Part shown: positions 20,391 through 30,325 of the stretch, in pieces
Numbering within the stretch: position 1 is the first letter of the stretch
How the letters are laid out: the number at the start of each line of letters is the position of its first letter
Source of the DNA: Schizosaccharomyces osmophilus
Lineage: Eukaryota; Ascomycota; Schizosaccharomycetes; Schizosaccharomycetales; Schizosaccharomycetaceae
Reading direction: 5' to 3'
DNA: 64,000 bases
NCBI RefSeq assembly: GCF_027921745.1
Contig: NC_079239.1
Location: 1,267,501 to 1,331,500, forward strand
Program-made: the position numbers and the translations under genes
The notes under the pieces: generated by a model
Told to the model about the DNA's origin: nothing
Seen by the model: only the letters and a program-made list of their open reading frames with translations
Databases searched by the model: none

Positions 20391-22844
20391 TTATTGAGGG
20401 GGATGGATGTCGGATTGAACAGGATCTTGCAAGACTCTAGCCGGAAACATCGGTGTATCGGTCTCTAAATAAAATGACACAGGCTGCTTATTGTCTTTCA
20501 AATCGTCCCCTGGGGATCCAGACGATAAACTGACAGTAGAATTATGTTGTAGCATATTCACTAATTGCTTTTTCAAAATCTGCAGTAATGATGACTTGGT
20601 GAAAGGTTTCACTAAAAGATCAGTAACGCCATGATTAAAGTAATTGACAGCATCGTCCATGGATATATTAGACGTAATAGCCACTATTGGAGTGTTTTGA
20701 TCATATTGGCGGATAAGGCACGTAACGGAAAGCCCATCCAGTTGAGGAAGTATAAAGTCCATCAAAATTAAATCGTAACCACCGCTATTTGCTTTATTTA
20801 CAGCGTTAATACCATCAACAGCAACCTCTATTTGGCAATCAAAGAGAGTTAAGAAATTAATAGTCATTCTCCTTGAAACTTCGTCGTCCTCAACCAAAAG
20901 GATACGAGGTTGCCTTTGCCATATACTTCCGTTCATAGACATATTAGATGCCATAAAAGAATAGGAATCCGCTACGGGATTCGACTTGGCTAAAGACTCG
21001 GCCGATAGTTGGGAATACGATTTAGACAAGGCTGAATTTTGTTCTAGATGAGGGCTGAAGGTTGGTTCTGCAGGTTGAGGGATAGGAGGGTATTTTTCAT
21101 AGACTGGGAAGGCAGAATGATGTGGCAAGCTTGGCGGTCCATTCGTGGGCATGGGTGTATTTATGGAGGTAGCAGAAGTCATTTCATTCGCCTGCTTCTC
21201 CTGGCCAGCCAAGTCGTAATCCGAAGAAGGTGTTGCATACATTGATCTATGGGTGCCTTGACCGGCAAGGGTAGAATCCATGGCAACCTTCGAAGCAGAG
21301 GACGGTGTTTGTACTGGTTGAGATGTAGGAATATGAGGCATAGACGGGACAGGAGTGATATTTTGGCCCTTTGTGATAGATTGGAAGCCATCAATTAGTT
21401 TTTGAAGCGAATGAGAAGGAACAAACATGGAATTAGAGGAAGTTTGTCGTTGATTAGTATTTTCTAAATCGCATAAATAAGATATAAGGCTACCAATGAG
21501 AAAATCTCTTGATTCGATCCCTCGTTTTAGCTCAAACATCTTTAAAAGAATAGTTTGGTAGCTGTTTGTGAGACCAGCGAGATTTGTATCCAAAGATTTC
21601 TGAAAATCATGGATACCGTCGACACGCTGTCGAAAGTTTTCGATGGCTGGAGTAGCAGCGTCACCCGCCAAATTTCGCTTGGAAGGAGCTTTACGCTGTA
21701 GAAGGAATCAGCAAATGTTCAACTAGATGAGCTAGAAAAGCATACCTTTATATTATCGAGGAGATCTTTATGATGCAGTTGAAAATCGTCATGGCGAAAT
21801 TCCCAAGCCTGAAACTATGTGAGTTTGAAATGTAGTAGAAAAGACTGAATGACTTACACCTTCACCATATATGGAAGGAGCACCGTCCTCATTGCGCACT
21901 TTGTGAAAGTCATATCTAGTTTATGGGTTAACAACGAGCCAAGGAAGGATACTTGGACAAAGACATACTTGTTTAACTGCCGGACAAAACTAGCAAAGTT
22001 GCTGTGCTTAAAATGTCGAGGTAATATCGTCTTTGTAAACTCGTTTGTCTAGACAATCGCATTAGTACTGCTCACATGCAAACAGGGAAAAAGAGATAAG
22101 CCTATCGCTAGACAAGAAGAAGAGAAAGAGAACGGAACAAGCAGGTAGTAAAATAAAAGAAAGAAAAAGGGGACCACAAATGCTTCATCTATCCTTTGAG
22201 TGCGATAAAAAGGAGGAAAAAAAAGATACCGTGGGAGTTGTATGGAATATTCCCCTTTTTTCTTTTTTTTTTTTTTTTTTTTTGAAAATCTCAATAGAAA
22301 ACCTGACGACAAAGGATTGCACAACGTTTTGCAGGATAATTCTCTAATCAAAAGACACGAAAAGCTCACTGCTGGCTTACTTGCAAGAATGAGGAATGAC
22401 ATTAAAATTGCTTTTCTAAACTTCTGCGTAAAAAATGCCTTCAAATCAAAAATAACAAGTGAACGTCCATAGGGAATTTGACAGAATAATAGCATCTGCA
22501 AATTGAATAGAATTGTTTTATTTCAAAAAGAAAAGCGATTTTTGTAATAAAACAACCCGATTCATGAGTCTCATGTTTTACCAAATTTCCTTTCCCCTCT
22601 TTAGCGCTTTTCGAGGATTTCAGAATTCTCTTTTTCTTTCTTTCTTTCACTGGCAAATCCGTTAGAAAAAGCTTACATCCAACACAATAAAAGAATCTCC
22701 TGTATCACTCCAACGCAAAATATGCCGGTACTCAGGTTCTTCCAACATGTTGAAGAGTTTTCGCACCTGCAGACTTTGTTAATATCATGTACAAAATCCG
22801 CGTCATCGTCGTACAAAGTCGGAGGACCCGCTCGAAGACGGCAT
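20391..22844 (-). CDS. prr1: Prr1, HSF-type transcription factor with response-regulator receiver
   Basis: Six exons: 22815-22844, 22677-22766, 21969-22048, 21858-21915, 21746-21808 and 20391-21695, giving 541 aa. Four introns are 48-53 bp; the second (22049-22676) is 628 bp, very long for this genus. The spliced N-terminus is an HSF DNA-binding domain: DFVRKLFNMLEEPEYRHILRW, then TNEFTKTILPRHFKHSNFAS, then FVRQLNKYDFHKVRNEDGAP. A coiled segment follows. The receiver (about residues 370-490) has RILLVEDDEVSRRM (acidic pair), YDLILMDFILPQLDG (phospho-acceptor Asp), IVAITS and LLVKPF (Lys), so all receiver residues are present. This is the Skn7/Prr1 type: a nuclear regulator for oxidative stress and mating genes, fed by the Mcs4/Mpr1 phosphorelay. 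Every exon junction restores HSF-family continuity, so the model is firm. Confidence 0.93.
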
Positions 22845-24420
22845 CTTCTCTGTGTTTAAGTGACCAAAAGGTCGAATCTCTGCGACGTTTGATATTATTG
22901 TTTCGCAACAATGGTGTTGGTTCCTGGTAAAGTCAATGCGAAGGGGTAAACCACCTTGTAACTCACCACTATGTGTAACTCATTGTTCTTTCGAATTTTC
23001 GCCTCATAGTTGGAAGGATTGTGCAGCGTAGCGATAGGTTCGGAAATGGTTTGTGGAGCGTTATATGGGAAAAGGAGGAAAAAGGAGGAACAGGGCGAAA
23101 GAGTGAGAAACTGTAAGAGGGATAGGCACAGAGACGCACTGACACAGACACAGACACAGACACACGGACACACATAGAGGGAGAAGGAGAAGGAGAACCA
23201 GGAAATGAATTGAAGCAACATTAATGAGCCGTTTCAAAAGAACGAGAGATGCCAAGTGTGAAATACTTCTATCGTTAATGGTCACTCTAAGGATAGGAAT
23301 CCTATGGAATTTGCTGACAAGACTAAGACCCTTGTTCTACCAAGCAATCGCTTCTTTTTCTTTCTCTCTTTCCCTTACAAAAAGCTAATGCAATTCTTCT
23401 GTTGTCCATGCTGCTGTCTTTTAACAATCTCTGGTTTGTTTACATGTTTTATCTGATGCCTGTGACTACTTGCTCTACCCAACGAGAGCCAAGCGATCCT
23501 CATTTTGACCAATCATTGACTTGTAATATATCAGATAAAATTTTCAGTGCAGATGATGTCAGGATTTTTTTGCTTCATCAGATAAAATTTTCGAGGTTTC
23601 AAAGGCATGAGGAGAGGCTCTTTGGAAATTTCTTTTGATATCCATGGTCTCCCAGGAATGTATTTTTACATTTCTTTTTTTAGGAATCTAGTTGTCTTGT
23701 TTGAGCTTTCCTCGTACTGTATTTTCTAGACTCTGCCTGAATCCCGAGATGATCTTCCTTTCTGACTTGGTCGTTTCATTCGTCAATAGGATTGGGTCCT
23801 TGACTTGCAGATCCACCCGTCAAGATCACTGCTACCAACTTTTTTCTTCTTCCATTATATCCTTTCCAACTTGAATTTTCTTTCCATAGACTTATTTTCG
23901 AGTTTTGAGCCTTTATTTTTGCATTTTATCGACTGGATGGAAGCAACGTTTTCATAAGCGAAATTTTGTTTTTATAGTAGAAACGACTTTTCCAAAAAAA
24001 ATAACTTAGACTTTCCCATTTCTTGCCGCTTGGCTCCTTTGGTGATATCTTCAGTATAACCGTCCAAGGTTCTTTCTGTTGCTTACCTCAGCACACTTGC
24101 ACGATTGTCGGGTCTACAAATTCCTTGAGTTGCAGATCCATATATTCCAAAAACTCTTTAATTCTCCTTTTTTTTGGCACTACAGGTTTATTTTTTGTAC
24201 TGGACTTGATTGAACTCGGGTTTAGTTTTTACTTTTTAATTTGGGAATCATTCCATTCGACTTTTTCTTGGTTCAATTTGTAAATTCTTAGTTTCTTCTT
24301 TCTTTGAGTTTCCTTTCACTTCTTTATTTTATTTTCTTCCTAACGAATTGCGACCTTTTATTTTATTATTATTATTATTTTTTTCCGTCTTTTTCTCTTT
24401 TTTGATTCATCATCCTCACC
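22845..24420. promoter_or_regulatory. Divergent promoter region of prr1 and the mitoferrin-type carrier gene
   Basis: A 1.58-kb spacer between two gene starts. It contains purine-rich and (CA)n microsatellite DNA (about 23060-23200, with repeated ACACAG). It also holds the cluster of ATCAGATAA sites reported separately, a CCAAT box at 23509-23513, and two related segments (23791-23815 and 24103-24139) that share TTGCAGATCCA. The last 150 bp before the carrier ATG are T-rich, as expected for a leader. ORFs here look like chance. Confidence 0.5.
23449..23585. promoter_or_regulatory. Cluster of three ATCAGATAA (Fep1/GATA-type) sites
   Basis: Perfect ATCAGATAA occurs at 23530-23538 (+), 23577-23585 (+) and 23449-23457 (-). 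The two plus copies extend to a shared 16-mer, ATCAGATAAAATTTTC. ATC(A/T)GATAA is the binding consensus reported for the S. pombe iron-responsive GATA repressor Fep1. The cluster lies between prr1 and the mitochondrial iron carrier gene. That Fep1 regulates the carrier is an inference; prr1 or a different GATA factor (Gaf1) are alternatives. Confidence 0.6.
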
Positions 24421-25332
24421 ATGACTTATCCCGCCGAAGACTTTGATTACGAAGGCCTTCCCGAAAACTCCCCAATGTATGCCCATTTGCTTGCGGGCGC
24501 CTTCTCCGGTATCCTTGAACACTCCGTCATGTATCCCGTAGACGCCATTAAAACACGCATGCAAATGCTCAACGGCGTTTCTCGCAGTGCAACCGGAAAC
24601 GTCGTGGCTTCTGCTTACAAGATTGGTTCCACCGAGGGCGTTTTTTCTTTATGGAGAGGTATCAGCAGTGTCATAATGGGCGCTGGTCCTTCTCATGCCA
24701 TTTATTTCTCTGTACTCGAAATGTTCAAGTCTAAATTTAACGCTTCTTCTGATCGGCCGCTTATCACGGCCTTAGCCGGTGCTTGTGCTATTACCATTAG
24801 TGATGCCTTTATGACCCCTTTCGATGTGATCAAGCAACGAATGCAACTCCCCACTACCAACTACAAATCTCCCATTCAATGCGCTTCAACACTTTTCCGT
24901 CGTGAAGGCGTGTCGGCCTTTTACATTTCTTATCCTACCTCCATCGCCATGTCCATACCTTACACCGCTATCCAAGTTGGTTCCTACGACGTCGCCATGA
25001 GCTTTTGCAACCCCAGCGGCATTTACAATCCAGTTTCTCACATCATTTCCGGTGCTCTAAGTGGTGCTATCGCTGCAAGCCTGACCACTCCCCTTGACGT
25101 CGTCAAGACCCTCTTACAAACCCGCGGCTCTTCTACCATTCAACAGGTGAAAGATTGTAGAGGTTCCCTCAACGCCATCCGAGTCATATATAATTTCGGT
25201 GGTCTCTCTGCTTTCGTCAAAGGTATCAAGCCCCGTGTTATCGTTTCCATGCCAGCTACCGCCGTCTCCTGGGCGGCTTACGAAGCTGGAAAAGAAATTC
25301 TTTCTCAAGTATCCAATCCCCCCGAAGTCTAA
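24421..25332 (+). CDS. Mitoferrin-type mitochondrial carrier (SLC25 family)
   Basis: 303 aa, single exon, ATG at 24421 with an acidic start (MTYPAEDFDYEGLP). Three tandem carrier modules are visible, with signatures PVDAIKTRMQ, PFDVIKQRMQ and PLDVVKTLLQ. Each module has the two-helix layout, giving six spans in the inner membrane. The N-terminal LLAGAFSGILEHSVMYPVDAIKTRMQ and the GPSHAIYFSVLE region are the Mrs3/Mrs4/mitoferrin subtype, which brings Fe2+ into the matrix for Fe-S cluster and haem synthesis. Position agrees with S. pombe SPAC8C9.12c as I recall. Codon use is of the well expressed kind. The upstream ATCAGATAA cluster suggests iron control. Substrate assignment rests on family likeness. 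Confidence 0.9.
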   Translation: MTYPAEDFDYEGLPENSPMYAHLLAGAFSGILEHSVMYPVDAIKTRMQMLNGVSRSATGNVVASAYKIGSTEGVFSLWRGISSVIMGAGPSHAIYFSVLEMFKSKFNASSDRPLITALAGACAITISDAFMTPFDVIKQRMQLPTTNYKSPIQCASTLFRREGVSAFYISYPTSIAMSIPYTAIQVGSYDVAMSFCNPSGIYNPVSHIISGALSGAIAASLTTPLDVVKTLLQTRGSSTIQQVKDCRGSLNAIRVIYNFGGLSAFVKGIKPRVIVSMPATAVSWAAYEAGKEILSQVSNPPEV

Positions 25333-27091
25333 TTTGTTTTAATTTATCTTTTCGTCTGCCCTTGTTTCTTAAAAACACCCGACAAGATGGCTCTTCTTTT
25401 CCTTCCGCTCTTTAAAAGGTTTGAATTCATAGCTTTTTATTTCCTGAGCTTTTTTGTATATGTATAGATATATCTATAGAGCTAATTCTTGGATTACTGC
25501 ATCGGGCCCTCTGAGGAAAGGGTTTCATCCGCTGCTACATTACTGTGTGCTTTTTTTTTCCTTTTTTTTTTTTTTTCTTGTACTAAAAATGGGTTCTTGT
25601 TGTTAGGTAATATGAGTGTTCAATAAAAAACTACATTCTTATTTATTAGAAGGTCCAAATTCTTTCTTTCTCTATGACATAGACATAAGTCATTAGGTTT
25701 CCATTTAAAGAAAAGCATAATCTTTCTCTAGTTGATTTTGTCCTTTTGAGTCTGTAAATACATGTGCGTAAACTCAAGGAATACATCTCTCATATAGGCA
25801 TGTAAAACACCCTTGTTCCCTTACATTATTATTCATACACATATAACTAAGCAAAAGCTAAACTTTGACTCTTCTTTTCGCGTTTAAAGGGCGCTGAAAG
25901 AAGGAGCAATGGACAAAGTAGGCGATTTCCTTCTAACTAATAAACTGAAGATGACACTGAAAGAGATATAACCAATTAGATGGAAAAACTAAAAGAATTA
26001 ATATAGCACATTCAAACTTGATCTGAAAAACCCGTACAGCAGTTCTGGAGTATGAGCGTTCCTCCTTCTCTGTTCGGAAGGAAGCAAAAATTCTTCGAAG
26101 GTTCTTTTCCTGGTTAGTAAAAACAAACAACTTACTATACATACAGGAAGCATCATCCAAAAAAAAGTGCAGTTACGACTCTAACCAAATAATTCTCTGA
26201 AGATTATCCTAAATCTCTATGATATAGTAATATACTATGGCAATGATTACTTATGAGCACACTCCAACATGGCGATGCACTCTGTACTATAATACTTTTT
26301 CGAAAACGACATAGTAATGATTGTGTTGAAAGATCAAATATAAGAAGCAGAATCTGTGGCTTATTTTCTATTAGAATGAATAAACAAAACACTTGGATAT
26401 GATTGCTATCTAATGGCGAATTAAAGGTTCAAGTATCCAAGATCAAAAAGCAAATATATAAATTAGAAAGTAATCTAGTTGCTTTTGGAATGACCAGTCT
26501 GAGTCAATGGTAGAGCGAACAGCTTAGTAGAACATACATGTTGATGGTACCAAAACAGCCTTTGTCAAACTGGATCTTCTCCTAACATAAGGATGTGTCT
26601 TGCTATCCCAAGTCCCTCATTGTACAAAATGTGTTGATCGTTACTTATTCTACATACAAGCAAACACTGACAAAGGACTGTATCCTTACATGAAAAAAAA
26701 TTAAAGCAGTTTTTTCTTCACAGATGTGCTTTCGGTAGAACGCTGGCATGTTGTATCAATAGCAAAAGGCACATTACTTGATACGTATAAACAAGCAAAG
26801 AAGGGAAAGAGTGATATTCCAGTTGGTAAAAAACCGTCTGAGTATTACGAGTCACCAGCATTTAATACGATTTACGATTAGGTCAGCGATCGAAATCAAT
26901 GCAAAGAAAAGCAAGCTTATTTGGTGACTCATAAACCAAGAAACTTCTTACAGTTGTATTTTTTTTATTTGTTTTTTATCGTTTCCCATTGTGCTGGAGT
27001 GTAGCATTTCTAGTAGCGATTAGTATACCAGACTCTTTATAACAAACAAGGATTCCCAGTCAGAAATAAACCAAATATAAAAGAAAGAAAA
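25333..27091. other. Convergent intergenic region, 1.76 kb, possible small genes or ncRNA
   Basis: Unusually long for a space between two 3' ends. On the minus strand near 26000-26160 a coding-like frame (EKNLRRIFASFRTEKEERS) follows a possible ATG exon and GTATGT donor with a TACTAACCAG acceptor, but the branch-to-acceptor gap is too short to trust. Near 26495-26520 a stretch resembles a tRNA D-arm (AATGGTAGAGCG) without other tRNA parts. The rest is AT-rich with T- and A-runs. Confidence 0.35.
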
Positions 27092-27398
27092 TCAGGCTTT
27101 TGTCATTTCCTGATAGTCTTTCGGGAAATCCATTTGGCATACCTGCGTAAACGCATGAACCTGTTTCACAACTTCATCGAGCTCATGGTTGACAAACCGG
27201 TGACGAGCAAGAGTTGATTTTCCGTCAAATAAAGGAGAAACAATGGTTACTACAAAGTTTTGACCGCATCCTCCAGATAAATCTTGGATTTCCTAAAACA
27301 TTTGTTAATTTATGCTTATCCATACGAGATAGACTTACAACGTGAATAGGTTGTAGCTTAGATTGAATTAAAAGTTCTAACTGTTGTGCATTTACCAT
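27092..27398 (-). CDS. fra2: BolA-family protein, Fra2/BOLA2 type
   Basis: Two exons: 27339-27398 and 27092-27292, with a 46-bp intron (GTAAGT donor), giving 86 aa. The protein is a lone BolA domain: [20 protein letters not shown] joins [20 protein letters not shown], then [19 protein letters not shown]. The Cys in SGGCG and the His in ARHRFVN are the Fe-S ligands used when BolA proteins pair with monothiol CGFS glutaredoxins. The MVN...LQP.H.E start is typical of the cytosolic Fra2/BOLA2 branch; there is no mitochondrial leader. With Grx4 such proteins pass iron status to transcription factors (Fep1 and Php4 in S. pombe). Divergent from the Rrp14 N-domain gene, with only 105 bp between start codons. 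Confidence 0.9.
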
Positions 27399-27503
27399 TC
27401 TCGAAGTCTTGGTATGTTTGGGATAATCAGGTGGTGAATAGCAGATTTCAGGTTTGCCAGCTACCAACTGAAAGTTTACGATTAAATTTTCAGTTTAAGC
27501 ACA

Positions 27504-28053
27504 ATGATGGAAATTGAGGTAAGAATTTGTTTCAAAATACAAAACTAACTATTTTGTAGGATCGTATTCAGAGTTGGAACGATAGATTTGAAGAATTGCT
27601 GAGCTTTATACCTGCAAAACTATATTATCCAGCAGAGACGGCGGTATGCGCTATGAAACGAGAGTTTTTATTGAAAGATTGCTAATATTCTTTTAGAACC
27701 AATGGAAGCAAAAAAAGTCATCTTCAGAAGAAAAAAGGGAACGTCGCAAAATGAAGTTCTCTTTGGATGGTTTGAATGACGAAGAACAATCCCAAAACGA
27801 AGGAAATAGACCACCAAATTGGAGTACTGAGAAAACTGAAGGGGAAGACAATGAAGAATCTGGTCGCCGTGCAGAAAGTATGTCGCATATCCGTGGAAAA
27901 TTAGCTTCCAGAATACAGGACATGCGAGAGAAACGCAAAGCTAGTAATTTGGACCAAAAAAAACAAAATAAAAAGGTTTCCACCGAAGAGAAAAAGGCTG
28001 CTTCGAATAAAAAATCACCAAAGAAGCAACCTCCGTCTCGTGCTGGTTTTTAA
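27504..28053 (+). CDS. Rrp14/SURF6 N-terminal-domain protein (ribosome biogenesis), short form
   Basis: Three exons: 27504-27518, 27560-27643 and 27697-28053, giving 151 aa. Introns are 41 and 53 bp with canonical ends. The first 60 residues carry the Rrp14 N-terminal motif: DRIQSWNDRFEELLSFIPAK, LYYPAET, then NQWKQKKSSSEEKRERRKMK. The rest is charged and Lys-rich (MSHIRGKLASRIQDMREKRK). Rrp14/SURF6 is a nucleolar factor for large- and small-subunit assembly. The usual fungal protein is two to three times longer and has a separate C-terminal SURF6 domain, absent here up to the stop. I recall that S. pombe also encodes Rrp14-N and Rrp14-C separately, so this looks like a genus-wide gene split and not damage. 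Either of two adjacent ATGs may be used. Confidence 0.82.
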
Positions 28054-29041
28054 ACAAAGCTAGTTGTATCGGCGAGCATTTGTTATGGGTAATAAAGGAT
28101 ATCAGGATGTTGTTTACATTATTTTTGGATTTTCATGTTGGATATGGCTTCCATTTTGACAAAAAGCTGACATTGCTATCCGATTGAGCGGCTATCCAAT
28201 TCGGCGTTTATTTGTTCATATGGATAGGAAAATAAAATTTGGTTGAACGGTTCTTGTTATTAATAGCTTTTAATTTATCAGCATCGGGTTGTGAAATATG
28301 TCTAGGAGACTTTCGTATAGTTTTTCCATTCACGAGATGCTATGTCTCAGGTATTACAAGCTCACTGTATATGATCATTCTATCGATTCTTTTAATGTTA
28401 TTCGGATCCATCTACAGTAGCTGAATCCCTATTATTTCTTGTCATGATACGAAATGAGCGCTCGTTTCCTGTGCATTAATTTGTTTCTAGACATTTCTTA
28501 CTTGAAATAAAAAGTAAAAATCAACGTATTTTATAAATAAATCTACTATTACAATTTTTTAGCCTCTCCTTTTCTCATAACATACAAATAACATAATTTG
28601 AAGTAAGGCTTTTCATACCTATTTTTTTTTTATTTTATTTTATTTTATTTTCTACGACTATTCCTTTTAAGTGGATGCAAACTGTCTATCAACTAGTCCG
28701 TATTTCGTCCATGACCAACACTGCAAGTTTTCTTTGCAAGTACTACATGTCACACCCTCACACACATACCAAAAACTCAAAAATCGGATTCTTACAGTAG
28801 ACGGCAGCGGGAAGTTTTGTTAAAACATTTCTCATGGTTTGTTTTTCGTAACTTTCAACAGTTTTATTTGATATTGTATCTTGTTCCACTTCTCAACGTA
28901 TATAAACAAACTTCAACTTAGAAGGATCCCTAACTTGCAGCAAACTGTGAGCCCGAAAAGTAGCTTTACTTATTGATTTATTGGCCTTAATTTGTTCGAT
29001 CAACATTCGCAATACATTGAGGAGCGTTTGAAAAAGTTGGA
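28054..29041. other. Intergenic region upstream of mug129
   Basis: 988-bp spacer with a (TTTTA)n tract around 28622-28652. TGTTTACA near 28110 and ATAAACAAAC near 28904 match or approach the forkhead/FLEX core bound by Mei4, which would suit a meiotic gene. The evidence is motif-level only. Confidence 0.4.
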
Positions 29042-29923
29042 ATGCTATGGGGGTTGTTGTACTGCTGCAACCGTTCAAAGCGTAGAGCTCATCAAGGAGG
29101 ATTGTGTCTTAAAGAAGATGAAAAACCATTTTCTTTTCCGGACACCGTTAAAGATCGATCTAGTAAAAATTCCCGTTCCAGTCTGAGCATAGAATGGACA
29201 ACAGAAGCTCTTCAACAGTTCATCTACCAGTATTCAGCTCGACGAAATTTATCCAGTGAGCAAAGCTTGTCATTGTCTTATTTCTCTCAATCCTATACAC
29301 AGCTGTTTAAGCACGTATACTACAGCGACAGCCGATCCATGACAGAGGCAGATGAAGCTCAGGCTATTGTTACGTTTACCATCGGTTCCTATTTATACAA
29401 ATGCACCAACCCAAAATCCATGTTTTGGAAACGCTTGATTGAGCATATGGAAAACATTGAGGACGATGGCACATGCACAGACCGTCAGATAGAATTTCGC
29501 AAGAAGGTTGCATCTGCGCAGATTGGTCATCCGGCTTTTCATTTCCTTCCTTTCCAAAATAAACGAAGTTTTCACTACATTTGGTCTCTTTTTGTTTCTT
29601 CATACTTCATGAATGCTGCCTCTGTCGCTCCGTCCCCTCAACAAATCGCTGCAGATGATAACGGACAACGAAAAACTAGAAGGTCTACACCGCGAGAAAT
29701 CAAAATTAGAGAAGATGTCGATGTCATAAGAGAAAAGTTCTCACAACTTCTCACTGAATGTCCCGACGAATTCTGTGAAAACTGGCTGCAGCGGATATAC
29801 ATCACATGTGTCCTTCCAAAAAATCATTATATTTATATTTTAGATGAAAGTCTTGATTTTTTAGAGTCCATTGAATCCATGAAGCAGCAGATAATTCGTC
29901 GAAAAGCTGCGGCTCTTGGTTAA
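29042..29923 (+). CDS. mug129: Mug129-like protein, function unknown
   Basis: 293 aa, ATG at 29042. I recognise it by position between the Rrp14-N and rps5 genes (mug129 in S. pombe), not by domain. It starts MLWGLLYCCNRSKRR. The Cys pair beside a basic patch near the N-terminus suggests possible S-acylation and membrane attachment. The middle (about 55-200) looks globular and helical, with WTTEALQQFIYQYSARRNLS and AIVTFTIGSYLYK. The C-terminal part has charged helices (REIKIREDVDVIREKFSQLL). The name in S. pombe means meiotically upregulated. An overlapping frame at 28992-29186 is a shadow. An upstream exon cannot be excluded. Confidence 0.7.
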   Translation: MLWGLLYCCNRSKRRAHQGGLCLKEDEKPFSFPDTVKDRSSKNSRSSLSIEWTTEALQQFIYQYSARRNLSSEQSLSLSYFSQSYTQLFKHVYYSDSRSMTEADEAQAIVTFTIGSYLYKCTNPKSMFWKRLIEHMENIEDDGTCTDRQIEFRKKVASAQIGHPAFHFLPFQNKRSFHYIWSLFVSSYFMNAASVAPSPQQIAADDNGQRKTRRSTPREIKIREDVDVIREKFSQLLTECPDEFCENWLQRIYITCVLPKNHYIYILDESLDFLESIESMKQQIIRRKAAALG

Positions 29924-30325
29924 AGACCCCATTTTAATTGAGCTTTTTGTGTTTCAGCTTTGCGTATTTATTTTTCTTGTCTTTACTTTCTGTTTGTTCG
30001 TTTCTTTTTCCTTTTAGAACTGGGTACTTTTTTATGAGATACTAAATTCTTTTTAGAGTATAGTGACGATTCTTTTCATGCTTAAATTTATTCATTTTTG
30101 CCTTTTTCTGGTCACTGTACGAAACCTTCATGTATAATCATTGAATGGCACACACCATTCCTTATTAGAACACTAGACACTTGTTACACATGTGAATTTT
30201 TTATAATAATACTACTCTTTAATTATGATACATATTCCTTTCAATACGGCATTTTCCATAAAACCGGCTACTGAACAAACAAGGTTACAAGAGCAATAAT
30301 ATCCATTAATACAAAAGGTAAATTT
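29924..30325. other. Convergent intergenic region between mug129 and rps5
   Basis: 402 bp, T-rich on the plus strand, expected to hold both 3' UTRs. Nothing else recognised. Confidence 0.5.

Noticed and set aside
26495-26560. tRNA-like D-arm (AATGGTAGAGCG)
   Set aside because: No B-box (GGTTCRANTCC), no complementary acceptor stem and no anticodon arm could be placed.
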